Origin: Pascua guehoae | Lineage: Eukaryota > Basidiomycota > Tremellomycetes > Trichosporonales > Trichosporonaceae | DNA length: 64,000 bases | Reading direction: 5' to 3' | NCBI GenBank assembly: GCA_001600415.1 | Contig: BCJX01000016.1 | Coordinates: forward strand, 808,646 to 872,645 | Shown here: positions 11,419 to 23,249 of the stretch, piece after piece | How positions within the stretch are numbered: position 1 is the first letter of the stretch | How the letters are laid out: every line of letters starts with the position of its first letter | Made by a program: the position numbers and the translations under genes | The notes under the pieces: model-generated | What the model saw: the letters and a program-made list of their open reading frames with translations, nothing else | Told to the model about the DNA's origin: nothing | Database searches by the model: none

Positions 11419-12508
11419 CTACACAACTGTCGCGCTCCCAATCACGTCGAGCGCAAACTGCTCCGCCCCAACCTGCTGGCGGTACTCGTCGCCGGAGAGA
11501 AACTTGATGTTGCGAATGGCAGTCGTAGCAAGTGTTCGCGAAGTGGCGCCCACAGACTCGTCATTCAACGCGGCGCACGTTGACTCAATTACCAAACGCC
11601 TGTAATTGTCGACATGGGCCGAGGGCGCAGGGAGCGCGTCGACGAAAATGATCATTGGCGAAAAAAAGCCGCGGAAGAGCCACCGCATAAAGTGGCCGAG
11701 TGAGCAGAGCTGCATCTCGGGCCAGTGGCTGGTACTGGGAGGTGGGCTTGACCAGGATTCGTCTTGGAAGATGACGACGAGTTCAGGATACGTCTCACCG
11801 ATACCGATCTGGAGGGGGGGAGGGGTGAGGAGCACGGATGCCAGGTCGGAGAACTTGTCTACACGAGAAGCGATGTTGAGAGCGACGCGGCCAACGTCGG
11901 CAGTGCGGATGGACATGTACTTGAAGGTATCGTGGAGGGGCCAGGATTGCAGGACCAGCGTGTGGACGCTGCGCACCGTTGCAGTAGCCTCAGCAGCCGT
12001 CGGGGTATCAACGCGCAGGGTTCGGATGGCACCACCGTTGTTGGTGCTTGTCGTTATAAAGTCCACGACACGTGTCATAACTTCCTCCCTCATTGACTCG
12101 TCATCGCCGATCTGGCGTGTGAGAGGGCCGGCCAGGCGAAACATGGGCGCCCACCCGTACACCCCAAAGGCGTGCATCCCATGCTTGGGCTGCGCCTTTC
12201 GGTCCAGGGAGTCCACAACCACACTCTCGATGCAGGCTTCATCGCTCGCGTCTTCTTGGACAGACTCGTTGTCTGGGTCCAGCCGCACTAGAACAACTCG
12301 CTTCCGCCCCAGATACATTTCGGCCAAGGCTCGCACATCCTTGCACGTTTGGCGGAAGAGAAGGAGCGCGTTGTGGTCCGAGTAGCCGACTATAGTGGCG
12401 AAGATGTGTGCAAACGCAGTGGAGTCAATCACACCACGTCCGGCCGGCTCTGTGACGTTAGCCTTGGTCAAGTCATACTGCACAGCTCGTACCAAATGTG
12501 GGTGCCAT
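11419..12508 (-). CDS. F-box-like family protein, array copy E (most divergent)
   Basis: Exon 2 (12449-11419) carries an F-box-like start (FAHIFATIVGYSDHNALLLF, then RQTCKDV) and the family C-terminal block with AIRNIKFLSGDEYRQQVGAEQ. A 16-nt first exon (12508-12493, MAPTF) joins it through a 43-nt intron with a GTACGA donor, CTAAC branch and CACAG acceptor, in the same phase 1 as copies A, C and D. That gives about 348 residues. A longer unspliced start further upstream is possible but would put non-homologous residues before the box. The GRDIP block seen in other copies has decayed to GAIRTLRV. Confidence 0.72.
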
Positions 12509-14725
12509 TGGTAACAGATGTATCGGTCCGAGACTGTCTTGTTAGTCTTGCTGTGGATAAGGGGCACTTACAGTCACGTCCCGGGTGGCGTGGTTCCACG
12601 TAGGTAGCGTCGCAAGTAAGGATGTGGAGAAGAAGGGAATCGTGTTGCAGGGAGGTTAAGAGCAAATGTAAGGATGACGGCAAGAATGGTTGCAAGACAG
12701 GCAACAAGGAACCGCCAGGAACGTCAAGCTAGGAGATGGCGTGTACATCGCCCTTAAGTTAAGTTTGCTACCATCCTCCACGCCGTCGTCGTGCGTGATG
12801 CGACCCACGGCCTTCTGCACTGCAAGCGCCCTCCATGCTCCCTGGTGCACTGCTGCCATGGTCAGAGAGACGCGGGTCGCTGTATGGTCGACCAAGCAGA
12901 AATGAAGGAGCAAAGCTAAAGTCCGTGGCACTTGCAAAGGACGACCTCGCAACAACTGGTGCCTGAAACAGATACCGTAGTCACATGACACTCACAGCAC
13001 CGGCAGCACCTCGACACAATAATGTTGATACTTTGCATCGCGCTTGTGCACTGTCGTCTACAACCCTTTCTACTAGTTCTACTCCTGGCTCTAAGCGGTC
13101 TTGTCTTTGCCAAACGACTTCCACGTCACTTCGAGTGGTAGATTCTTACACACGCCGGCGGCGCTCATGCCACGAAAAGCCCAATGCCCGCCAGCGATCT
13201 AGCGATGAAGCGATACCATATCCCCCCAGGCACCCTGGTCCTGAAGCATCATTGAGCTGTGGCCCACATCACGGAAATCACACCAGAGCATCGGCTGCCG
13301 GGGGATCTCGCTACCCGTAGCGCAGCTGGCAACGCCCATCGCGTCCTCGTGAGCGTTTTCCACTCGCCGTGGGCAGCACAACGCCCTCGGTCGCGGCCTG
13401 CAGACACACTCGCCTCGTGTAAGTGACCCAAGAAACGGTTCGCAGTGCGGAGCACTTGCCTCATCGTGACACAACGCCCTACGGCGCGATTCTCCCCCAC
13501 CCCCCCCCCCCCCCAACCCCCTCGATCCGGATGTTCTTGTTGGTGCGCAATCGTCGTAGAGCTGCAAAGCAGTGTCTGTTGCGGGTGGATCCCTGGGGAT
13601 GGCGGGTGTGGAATGCTCGACACCATTCGCATTGCACAGCGCCCTCGGTTACGATTGTCGCACACGGTTCCGTTTGGCCTGCATCCCAAGGCGGGATGCA
13701 CAGCGTCGCACAGCTGCAAGACTGTCTGGATTTGGTATAGAATGATGCAAAAGAGGTGGAGATTGTGTGAGACAATGGTCACAAGGAGAGGCGTTAAGGT
13801 CCTCGAAGCGTCTGAGTTTTCGGTCACTCTGGTGGAAATCGTCTCATGTAGCAGCTTGGCATGGAAGCGACGACTGTGTCGGGCGTCTCTATGGCAACTG
13901 TGCAGTCTCACGGCTGCTGGCAAACAACGCTCAAAGTAACGTGCCCTTGCACGAGGCATTGATTGTGCAACCCGCCAACATCACCAGTCACAACCCTCCT
14001 CGTCGATCGCTGCAAGAGGAGTGTTGATGCAAACGGGCAAGTGGCATACACTATGATAGTTTAGGTTGCTCAGAAGGAGCACTCGCACAAACCACTGTCA
14101 CAGACGTTGATTGTCGGTTCGATCATGCCGTCGGTCATGGCCACGGAGATGTCGCTTTCAGTTGGATGATCCAACCTCGGCTCGTCATGGGTTGGTGCAA
14201 GGCGCAAGGACGAGCCTGTATCGGCTGCGCGCTGGTTTCGAGCAGCTGAGACGGTCATTGTTGACCAGAGCGGGTAACGCAACGATCAGTTGGCCAGTTG
14301 GGCCACGAGTATTCCACACTTGGAACAGCAGAGTAGAGCCGCTTGTTGGACGATCCAACCTAGCGCTGGCGTGGGGCTGTGAAATAAGATTGTAAGAAGG
14401 CGGGTACGACCAACAACGCGATTAACGCGAGGCCTCGAGTGCGACGTGCGTGGTCGCGTCCTGTGTGACATGCGGCAGCCAGCCACGATCTCCCCGCCGA
14501 CACGACACGGCAAGGGCGCCACCAGCGTATCCTCACCGATCATGACAGTGGGAAACGAGCGACCAGGGACGAGCGGGTGGGACGAGGGACGAGGGTATAT
14601 TCCGTGAACAGTCACAAATGGGCTGTGGGTGCTGAACATTTAAAGGAAACGGCATGTCGGGAACTGTTGACTCAATTCGTCCTCGCCTTTATTCTGCACG
14701 CAGCGCTAGGCACCCACAAGCAGTC
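12509..14725. other. Intergenic, 2.2 kb without a recognisable gene
   Basis: Open frames up to about 236 codons occur but have no domain, no coherent splice sites and biased composition. The stretch holds a C-run (13500-13514, 15 consecutive C), a copy of a short dispersed sequence at about 13031-13105 that recurs at 16.18 kb, and a GGATGATCCAACCT / GGACGATCCAACCT pair near 14165 and 14346. Confidence 0.5.
13031..13105 (+). repeat. Short dispersed repeat, copy 1
   Basis: The words GCTTGTGCACTGTCGTCTAC and TTCTACTCCTGGCTCT recur in the same order and strand at about 16180-16240, where they sit between two foldback hairpins. The copies differ by small substitutions and indels. The role is unknown. 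Confidence 0.55.
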
Positions 14726-15484
14726 ATGACTCTCCACCTCGTTGGAATCCCAAACCCATTTGCCAACGGCTGGGTAAGCACGACCCAGTTTTGTCGCTGA
14801 CAATCCCCCCTAGACGGTGGGCCACCCCGACCAAAGTAAGACCTTCAAGTACTGCCTGTACACGCCGGACAAGTGGGACCAGAAAGAAACGTTTTTTGCC
14901 GGCGTCGTCGTGGACTCGATTCCAATTACGGCTGGGGGTCCAAACGCTGCACCGAGCAGGCTGTACACGATCCGAACCGTCGTCCACTCGCTCGTCATCC
15001 GCAGGCGAGATGACCAGATCTGGGCCATCCCTAAGAACGGATTCGACAAAATCGGCCACTATGAGGTGACCAGGGTGAGTGACCTTGAGCTTGCCATGCA
15101 CGGGCAATGGCTGCAGACCCACTGACAGCTTAGTTCTGGCCAGTGTACTGGTGGAAGTACAACTGGCTCCGTCGTCGCGCTGTTTGGCTGGCCAGGGTTA
15201 CGGGGCGCAACATCGACAACCTAATCCTCGAGGATAGGCTCCAGCGAGCCGCCGGCGACGCAGCCCACCGTGCCATTCGTCGATGGGCAAACAAGCCTGG
15301 AGACGACGTCGTGATCGACGACAACGACAATGCGGTGGTTATGAGGGCGGCCGCAACCATTCGAGAATGGGAACACCGCGATTGTGACGACCTTTTCGGC
15401 TTCGGCGGCATCCCCCCATGTGGACTTCTGCGAGGTCCAGGCGGCCCCGCTGCGTACGGCGAGATGCCCCCAGACCTTCAGTAG
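14726..15484 (+). CDS. Unrecognised protein, about 219 residues
   Basis: Three exons read cleanly: 14726-14773, 14814-15074 and 15134-15484, all in phase 0, with GTAAGC...CTAG and GTGAGT...TTAG introns. The protein begins MTLHLVGIPNPFANGW, has a beta-like middle rich in Tyr/Thr/Val, and then an aromatic stretch FWPVYWWKYNWLRRR at about residue 104. It ends in a basic and acidic mix with a Gly/Pro-rich tail (GFGGIPPCGLLRGPGGPAA). I see no signal peptide and do not recognise a family. The good splice signals and codon bias support a real gene, probably lineage-specific. Confidence 0.55.
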
Positions 15485-15489
15485 CCTGC

Positions 15490-15541
15490 GGGCGGTGGGG
15501 GCGGCGGCGGTGGTGGCGGCGGCGGTGGTGGCGGCGGCGGT
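15490..15541 (+). repeat. GGC/GGT trinucleotide-like tract
   Basis: About 50 bases of GGCGGCGGTGGT-type units directly after the stop of the preceding gene. A readthrough frame would encode an Ala/Val- or Gly-rich run, but the in-frame stop at 15482-15484 excludes it. Confidence 0.7.
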
Positions 15542-16092
15542 GATTTTCCTATTTCTCATATATCCTTTTATTTTGCTCATATACGCACAAGTCGGCCCCG
15601 CCCACTGTATTATGCACAGGTGGTCGAAATGGTGGTGTGTACTATTTCCCAGGGCAGTTCCGGGGGGTGTGCTCTCGGGTGAGCGAGGCGCACTCGCTTA
15701 TGCGGGGTCTTGACTAGATTTATGTATTATCGGGGGCGGCCAGGAGATAGTGTACAGCGGTCACCTGTACTGATGTGCTTGAGATTGACAGCAGGCACCT
15801 GCCGTTGGGGTACTCTCTGTTGTTTGCCCCCTTGCCACCAAACGCTGACCTCCTGACTCGTCCGAGCTTGGTACTAAGGTCTTGCCGAAGTAAATAACAC
15901 TCGAAAAGAGGAGGAAAATGGAGGCCACGGTGTTGAATTAGGCATAAAACGGTGAGTACTGTACGTTCAAGTCTTTTGAACCGTGCTTTAGGAAGTCGAG
16001 CAACGTCCCGGACGAAACCCAGGCCTCCCGGTTGTCGCATCAGCCATACAAACTAGGAGGACTTTTGCACCCTTCGTGAGCTGGGTTTCTTA

Positions 16093-16290
16093 GGCGACGC
16101 CCCCCCAGGAGGGCGTCACCGTTTTGAGAGTTGGGGTGTTGTGGCCCGGTGCCCCTGGGGGGCGCCGGGTTTTACTTTGCATTGTGCTTGTGCATTGTCG
16201 TCTACCCATTCTACTCCTGGCTCTCTACTTATGCTAGGCCTTGCATTAAAGTTGGTTGGGAGCCGGCGCCCTCCAAGGGCGCCGGCTTTG
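16093..16290 (+). repeat. Type 2 foldback repeat, one full copy and one partial copy
   Basis: A first hairpin (GACGCCCCCCCAGGAGGGCGTC, 16096-16117 approximately) is followed by a T-rich/GTTGG linker and a second hairpin (GGCCCGGTGCCCC and its partner, 16143-16171). About 75 bp on, TTAAAGTTGGTTGGG leads into another second-type hairpin, CCGGCGCCCTCCAAGGGCGC plus CGG (16263-16287). The same two-hairpin arrangement recurs at 29.3 kb (inverted) and 36.5 kb. It lies between two convergent genes. Confidence 0.7.
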
Positions 16291-16311
16291 TGCTTGGTAT
16301 TGTTTCTACTC

Positions 16312-19300
16312 CTACGCGCCCACCTTGACGCTCAGCTTGCTCCCACCGAGATACGCAGCGACAGTCTGGATCTCCTCGCTGGCAGGCAATGCAGCAAAAG
16401 TGTCCCAGTCATCGGTCGTGTCGACGTGCGTGCGTCTCAGCGCACGGCGCAGGCGCTCCACCGGGTCGGGGGACGCCTCGCCCTCCATGGCCAGTGCGGC
16501 GCGAGCTACCTCGCTTGGCGCACATGTCCGAAGATTTGAAATATCCTTTTGCAGTTCCTGCGTGATTGGCATCTATTATGTCAGTGCATGCCAAAGATTG
16601 GAGAGCGCTCACCTCTGACCCAAGGGTCGTCACCTCGTCGAGGACGGCAAAAAGCACAACCTCGAGTGTCGTCCTTGGCATCGAGTGGGCTTCGCGCCAG
16701 GCTATGGGTCAGTTCCAGAGCATTAACTAGACACACTCACCAACAACCTTCTTGGCGGATGAACGGATTCCGTCCGCGTTGATCGCTGCTGCGTCAGGTG
16801 CCAATCGTGCGTTTCGACTCACTGGTAGGGTCCTGCAGAACTGCCTTGGCCACCTCGGCCCACACACGTGTGATGGCCACCTCTAATGTTGCGGTACGGA
16901 TACGCTCGGGGAGCCCAGCCAACGAGTCGTCAAGTGCAGACAGCGGTCCCATGGGATTCTTGGGGCTAGGCGACGGGGGCACAACCGGCGATTTACCATT
17001 AGGCGTGCCGTTGAGGGCGCCATTCACCTTTTTGGCGCCAAGAATAGAGGTTGACATGCCATGGGCAGTCTTGTACGCCGACTTGACCACGGCCTCCAAG
17101 AGAATCTCCTCGAGACGGTTGACAGCCGCAAGGCGGCTCTCAATCTTGTGTCGCATTTCCGCCTGTGGTAACTGTCCTGCGCTGGCAGACATGCCAGACG
17201 CAAACGAGTGCACAGAGGCGGCAGCGCACCACAACTCTTGGACAGGAACCTTTTGCAGGCCGCGACCAGTGCGTGGGACGAGAGCGTGTTGAAACTCGTT
17301 GCCAACAGTCTCGAGCACAGAATGCCATTTGCGTGCAGTGTAGTGGATACACAGTTGAGCGAGGAGGCTGCCAGACGCTTGCGCAGAGGTAAAAGGGACA
17401 GCATTTGCACCCTCTCGAGCGAGTTTGGGCAGGAACGGCAGCTTTGCGGTGAGGACATTGTCGAGCTCGGGGTTGGCAGGGAAATCGGGGAGGGGGGCGA
17501 CCGAGGGAGTCGGGGAAGGTGGAACGGGTGACAGTTTGCGAGGCCTGGAGATCGGCGTGCGTGGCGTTGCCGACGCCGACCGAACTTGAGGAGGTTCGGG
17601 AGTAAGCTCTTTGGTGCCGTTCTTCGGGGTCATGGGCTCGGGCGTTGCCAGAGTCGTAATGCGCGTAGGTGGAGTCTTTGGAGGCTTTGGCAACGGCCGC
17701 TTTGCCGCCTTTACGGCGGCCGCCTCCTTGGCTGCCTCCTTGGCTGCACGCTCTTCCGCTTCCTTTTCCGCCTTTATCCTCGCAGCCTCCTTTGCCTCTG
17801 CCTCAAGCCGAGCAGCCTCCTTTGCCTCTGCTTCCCGACGAGCCGCCTCACGAGCCTCGCGTTCAGATTTGATAGCCTCGACAGCGCGGCGACGGTCGGA
17901 GAATTGGCGAGCAGCAGCCTGCACGCGGACAACGAATGCCGACTTGTCCTCGAGAAGCTTGTCCACCTTGGTGAGCACGTCGGCACGGAGGAACACCATC
18001 GTCTTGCCAAGTTGGACGCCACGGCCGTCCGTTCCGGGGCCCGTATCACCCACGAGCTCCTTGATGGTCTGCACTGATTGTTCCAGGTCGGTTGTACCGC
18101 TGACCACGGCATAGTGGACCGCAAAGCGCTCACGCGGCATGCGGAAGGGTCCAACGTCGCGAACAAAGGCGCAGACCTGTGGGATGCCAGCAGCATCCAC
18201 CTGCGAGCCGATGCGCTCAGCCATAAACGTCCATGCCAGAGCCTTGTCGTTTGGCTTGAGACAATGGATATAGCGCACATCTGTCGAGGACAGGAGCGCA
18301 CGCAGCTGGCTGAGCGAGTTGCGGAACGACGAGGTGACGGTGGTAGTCGTCTTGGGTGCCGACGCGCCGAGTTCGCAAACAAGAGGGTCAGTACTTTGGG
18401 CGAGAACGTTGAGAATACCAGTGTCGACACGGTCAATATTTGCCTCGAGGAAACCGTCGGTCGAGTACGTGACTGGCCCGGCATAGTGGCCGACGGAAAA
18501 CTCGTGCTCGGGGGTGAGTGCCGTGTGGACGAGATGAGGCGACTTGATGCCGCGGACATTACGCGCAAAGAGAGAGTCGGACCCGCCTACTGGTCGACGC
18601 GTCTCGTCGTCGAGGAGGCGGGCAATACCGCTGCGGGGGTCGGAGAGGACTGGGAGACATGTTGGGCGGGATGTGGGGCGGTCAAAGATAATGTCCTCTG
18701 CGGCCAATGTCTCGGCTTCGTGCTGGGGAATGTCAATTCTGGCCACCGTTGCGGGCTACTCACATCTAGCACATGGCTGACAAAGTGCTGCTGTGTCTCC
18801 TCGTTGGTCCAGTTGATGAAAAATTGCTCGAGCTTGTTTGTATCATAGCTCTCAAATCCAAACTGGAACACGTCAGTTGCGATACCATGCTGGACTCACG
18901 ATATCAAGAAGCGCGATAAAGGGGGTGTTTTCGACTTGTCCGTTGCACGCAAGGGCCTTGTTGAGCTCGGCAACGAGCCACTGTGGGGGGGTCAGTATTG
19001 CAAGTGGGTTTGCGACTCACGTCAAAAAGCCACGCATAAAGCGAGCGAGCAAGGCCGAGACGAGCATCGTTCTGCTGCTCGGCTGTACGAGGCAGAGACA
19101 TGCTGCTCTGTCGTCCACCGCCTGGCTGGAAGGGACGCGTCTCGAGTGCCTTTTGCAACGCCGCAGCGTCGACACCAAGCTCTTGTGCCGCTAGACGGAC
19201 CGTCTCTGCAGCCGACGCAGCAGCACCGCGGAATGGTGTAGGCGCGCGAGATGGCGTTTGCGCACGAGACGGGGTGGACGCGCGCGAGGGGGTGCTTGGG

Positions 19301-20418
19301 CGCGACCCGCGAGGTGGAGGGAGTGTCGGGCTCATCGGGCTGGAACGCGTCGCATCTGCGACCATGATCTTGATGCCGCGGAGAATGGCAAATATTTGCT
19401 CGCGCGTATCGGAACCGACGCCGAGCGCTTCGAGTGCGGCCACGACCTCTTCGAGCTTTTCGTGTTCATCAGGTTCGTCGAGATACTTGAGAATGTGGAA
19501 TGTTGAGGGTGCCGTTACGCGTGCACGCTCGAGGAGAAAGGTGGAGATGAATGCGCCACACGCCGCGCCACTGGGAGAGAAATGGACCTGTGGTTAGCCT
19601 AGTTGCCAGGGCGGCCGATGACGTACTTTGATGACTTTAGCGTAGCGACTCGAGTTGTGGTTGCGGCCGGTCGCGGCGTTACCAAAGGCCTCGAGCACGA
19701 TGCGCGCATCGGTCAGCAAGACCGGCAAGCGTTCAAGAGTGTCACGTTCGGCCTCGGTCCACCCGCCACGCTGCGCGAGGTATTCGACGAGGTGCGAGCA
19801 GGATACTGTCTTGCCTGCGCCACTGTAAAGTTAGTGTGGGAAATTCAGGTTGGACGGCACCACGCATCAAACTCTATGTGAGACGCACCTCTCGCCTGTA
19901 ATGACAATGGTCTGGTTGCGACCCGCATGGCCGTCCGTGGTCGACGACGTGGCAGCGGTGCCACGGAGGGCCTGGTACGCCGCTTCGCTAGATCCAAAGA
20001 TGTGCGGGTCGCTTCCATGCGGAGGAGCATTGTAGAATGAGTGCTGGGCAGCTGGGCTATCTGCGCGCGGGTCAGCTATGGGACACAAGCTGTGGCCGTC
20101 ATTGTGACACAAGTCGACGGTAACTACAAGGCAACGACGGTCTGTGTACGAGCAGCCGTGTGGTTGCTCTGTTTCGGTGCACTCACACAGATGGTCGATG
20201 TTGGCAAAGGGGTTCACCGCGAGGTACATGGCCCCGATGCGGGTGTAGACGAGCCTGGCAGCATAGCGCTTCTCGAGGGCGGCGGTGAGGCTCTCTGTCG
20301 GGGGTGAGCATGTATACAGACTGACGAGGGAAAGCATACCTCGTGTGTGGTCGGTGAGTTTGTCGAGATCGTCGGGCGCGACGAACGCGTTTGGGGCGAC
20401 CACGGGTGAGTCGGGCAT
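16312..20418 (-). CDS. Divergent myosin heavy chain (motor protein)
   Basis: A many-exon gene of roughly 1,100 residues. Motor motifs are present in order: AMYLAVNPFANIDHLC, a P-loop TGE/SGAGKT split by an intron near 19.8 kb, switch I NHNSSRYAK, switch II LLDI/FGFE split by an intron near 18.9 kb, then LEQFFINWTNEETQQHF, FSVGHYAGPVTYSTDGFLEA and RYIHCLKPN. These support ATP hydrolysis and actin binding. A low-complexity Ser/Pro/Arg insertion (repeats of TPSRA) lies around 19.2-19.3 kb. After the motor there is at most one degenerate IQ (VRVQAAARQFSDRRR), then an Ala/Glu/Lys/Arg helix of about 70 residues, a Pro-rich linker and a C-terminal helical domain I cannot assign; I see no clear DIL, SH3 or chitin synthase domain. 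The class is left open. The start MPDSPVV at 20418 is the first ATG consistent with the conserved motor start. Confidence 0.85.
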
Positions 20419-21663
20419 GTCGGTGGACGACGGGATAGTTAGAAAGGTGGCGAATGGGTGCGGGGCATCGCTATTAAATATGCGTAGAAGGAGCGAAAGT
20501 GTCGAGGGCAAAAGCTCGCTTGACGGGAGCGCGAGGTAGCAGGGCAAGGAGGGTTGATGCGCGTGATGGATGCGTGTATGTGTGATGCAAGTTGGTGGGG
20601 GAAGGAGTGGACAATGGGGTCGAGGTGGTGTAGTCGTCAACAAAATGCGTTTCTCCCCTTGTTCTCGTGGGTCACGTCCAGTACGTGCGGTGCGGTGCGC
20701 GTCGGTCGTGTCGAGCGCTCAGGTCGTGCTGTGCGCTCTGTGATGGAGAATCAGGGGGTCGTTTGGTGATCCGTGGTCGTCGTCGGCGACAGCAAGAACA
20801 ATAACGGAGATGGAAACTGTGGGAGATGAGGGTCGTCACTGCTAGCCTTCAAGGCCTGCGTGTAATGTTATAGGGCGATGCCGGCTGATGTGTTGGGTTT
20901 GTGATTGTGGTTGTTGCCCGCGTGGTGGTGAATGGTGTTGAACGCGCGACCGATGGAGAGCACGCGGTAGTTGTGGCCGACTCGCCGACGGTGGTACGGT
21001 GGGATGGGTATTCGGTTCGACCGACCCAAAAGAGGCCAAAGAGGCCCACAAGAGGCGCACCCAGCCGAGACACGCTCCAGCCCCGAAACGCAAATCTAGT
21101 TCCGTCATCAGCCAAAGTCAAAATCAGGCGTGAAAACCACGCGTACCACACGCGAGAGTCTCACCCGGAACCAAACAATATTTCTCCGTCTGTTTTTTCC
21201 GAGAATAGAATAACTTTACGGCTTCGGTAGGCACGGCGTCCCACCCCTTTAGACCTTCCACATCGGTACCGACATGAGCCAGCAACTCGGAGACACGTCT
21301 CGACAGCCTCGTCTCAGCAATACTGACCGTTGCGGCCTTGTTGTATACCAAAGTCACAAATGCGGGAATGGCCACGCCACCCCCGCTCCCCCCCGCTTCG
21401 GGTCCCATTGTCTGTCCAACCAGAGGCTCGGGTCGGACAGCCACCACGCAAAATGTGCACGGTCCGTCATCAGTCTCGCGTCACTACCACTTCGAGGCCC
21501 CTTTCTTTTCTGACCCCGTTTGCCCAGGTTCTCTTTTGTTGCTTGTTCACACTGTGTGTTTCTTGACTCTACTCACACTCGTCTCTCCCCACCACAGTTA
21601 TTCCGCCCCCAGGCACTTTATCTGCGGCTCACCTCCCACGCCAACGCCACCTACCTCGCTCTC
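20419..21663. promoter_or_regulatory. Divergent spacer between the myosin gene and a proline-rich gene
   Basis: The start codons at 20418 (minus) and 21664 (plus) face away from each other, so this 1.2 kb should hold both promoters. It also contains a doubtful minus-strand frame (21127-21408), listed separately. No strong repeat is seen. Confidence 0.4.
21127..21408 (-). CDS. Doubtful small frame
   Basis: An ATG at 21408 opens a frame starting MGPEAGGSGGGVAIPAF with a plausible helical middle (RRVSELLAHVGTDVEGLKGW) and a GGTGAG donor near 21160, so a spliced gene is possible. I cannot find a convincing second exon and recognise no family. It could equally be promoter sequence of the flanking genes. 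Confidence 0.22.
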
Positions 21664-22375
21664 ATGCCGTCCAAAACCACTACCGACTCTGCCGCGACAG
21701 GCCGCACCCTCCAGCGTGCAGGTTCTTTGGCGCGCCGCGTCTTGCGCTTCCAAGAGAATCTCAAGAACGAGCCTGTCTACCGCTTCACCGCCAACGACTG
21801 GGAGCCCGGTAGGTCTTATATGCAACATCTACTTTGGGTCGTTGACCTGATAGTAGCGCCTGGCGGGACACAGTCCACCAAGGCCAACGAGGAACGCCTG
21901 GTCGACTTGGACGACAAGGAGAAGGGTCTGGAGCCGACGCAGACAGATCCGGCACCACCCCGTCCCTCCCTCTCGCCGCGCGACGCTCGCACCGAACCAG
22001 TCCGTGTCCTCCCGCCAGGTACGCATAATCGTTCTCACCCTCGTGCTGCAACTACTGACCAGAGTAGACACCCCTCCGCGCAAGTCGAGCCGTCAGCCCA
22101 ACGCGTCCTGGACGTCCCTCGACGAGAAGACCACCGCTCCTCCCGTCAATAGTGCGCGAAACGTCCCTCCTCGGCCACCGGTGTGTATCGCACCCACGTC
22201 TGTTGCACCCATCCAGCCGCCGCGGGTGATACAGAACCCACCCATTCCCACGCCTCTGTCGCCGCAGACCACGGTCCGCGAGAGGGCCTCACTTGCCAGC
22301 GAGGAACCTCGTCGCCCGCCGCCCAGCCCCTGGTGGCGAATGTGCTGCTGTTCCTCTGCAGGACACGAAAACTAG
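21664..22375 (+). CDS. Proline-rich protein with a C-terminal cysteine cluster
   Basis: Three exons join in frame: 21664 to the GTAGGT donor after DWEP, a middle exon ending RVLPP, and a last exon from 22068 to the stop at 22375. The product has about 215 residues. It starts MPSKTTTDSAATGRTL, has a basic N-terminal helix (RAGSLARRVLRFQENLKN), a long disordered Pro/Ser/Thr/Arg-rich middle, and ends PWWRMCCCSSAGHEN. The tryptophan pair and three adjacent cysteines at the end would suit palmitoylation or membrane attachment, but that is inference. The first intron is 45 nt and frame-neutral, so retention would not truncate the protein. No family recognised. Confidence 0.5.
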
Positions 22376-23249
22376 TATGCCGCTGTTCCTCTGCAGGACG
22401 CGCTAGTTCGGCTGCTAGGACCCGGTGTCGGAGACTCCCGGCGCGTTGTTCGAAATGTTGGTATATAAATCGCCGGGTGCTCACGGCGCCACCAAATTGT
22501 CCTCGTTCCCTGTCCTTGTTGTTTTTTATGCCATTTTACATTCCGTGTCTGTGTGCGGTTTGTGCCTGCATACCACGCACGGTCCCCCGCCCGTGGGGTC
22601 CCCCAGCACGGTCCCCCCCCCGACAACAAAAGACTAGCCAGTCACAGCCCCGTTTCACCAGCCTCTACCCCGTCCGAGCATTGTCTTGCGACCCAAATTT
22701 TACCAAAGACGGCGAGGGCACGGTGCACGGTGGCACAATGACCCAGCACGACTAACCATGGCCTCACATTCCTTGTTATCAACACACAAGGGCAACACAC
22801 AAGGGGCTGCTGACAGGTAGTCTGTGACATAAAGGTTCGTCGGGGGGCCGAAAGTGCAACTGTCGAACACGCTGCTCCACACCCATCTCAGCAGCAGCAG
22901 CAGCAGAGTCGTCGTATGCCTCGGTGCCCCCGCACCACACCCACGAACCTTTCATTTACAGGCTGAACTGTCCCACACCGGACCCAAACGGCCGCACAAG
23001 CGGCCGTCCGCCACGGACTGGAGTAATAGACAAAGGTAGGAGGGTGAGAGTGAGCGGGTGGGGTCGGTCGCGCCAAGTCACAAGGTTATGTGTTGTGCGT
23101 CTCGACGCCAACACCCCTCCGCTCACTCGCCTCACGAGTTCGGTTAATAAACGCTCGGACCGTCAAATCGGAGGAAGCAGCGTAGGCGTGCAGTGCGTCT
23201 AGTGAGAGAGTGATCGGAACCCTTGGCCCAAAACAAGGCTCATAGAGTA

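Noticed and set aside
13249..13959. A 236-codon minus-strand open frame
   Set aside because: Composition is Cys/His/Arg-rich and random-looking, it runs across a 15-base C run, and it has no domain and no splice-consistent neighbours.
16798..18848. Long plus-strand frames opposite the myosin gene
   Set aside because: They mirror the GC-rich codons of the myosin exons; the minus strand carries all motor motifs.
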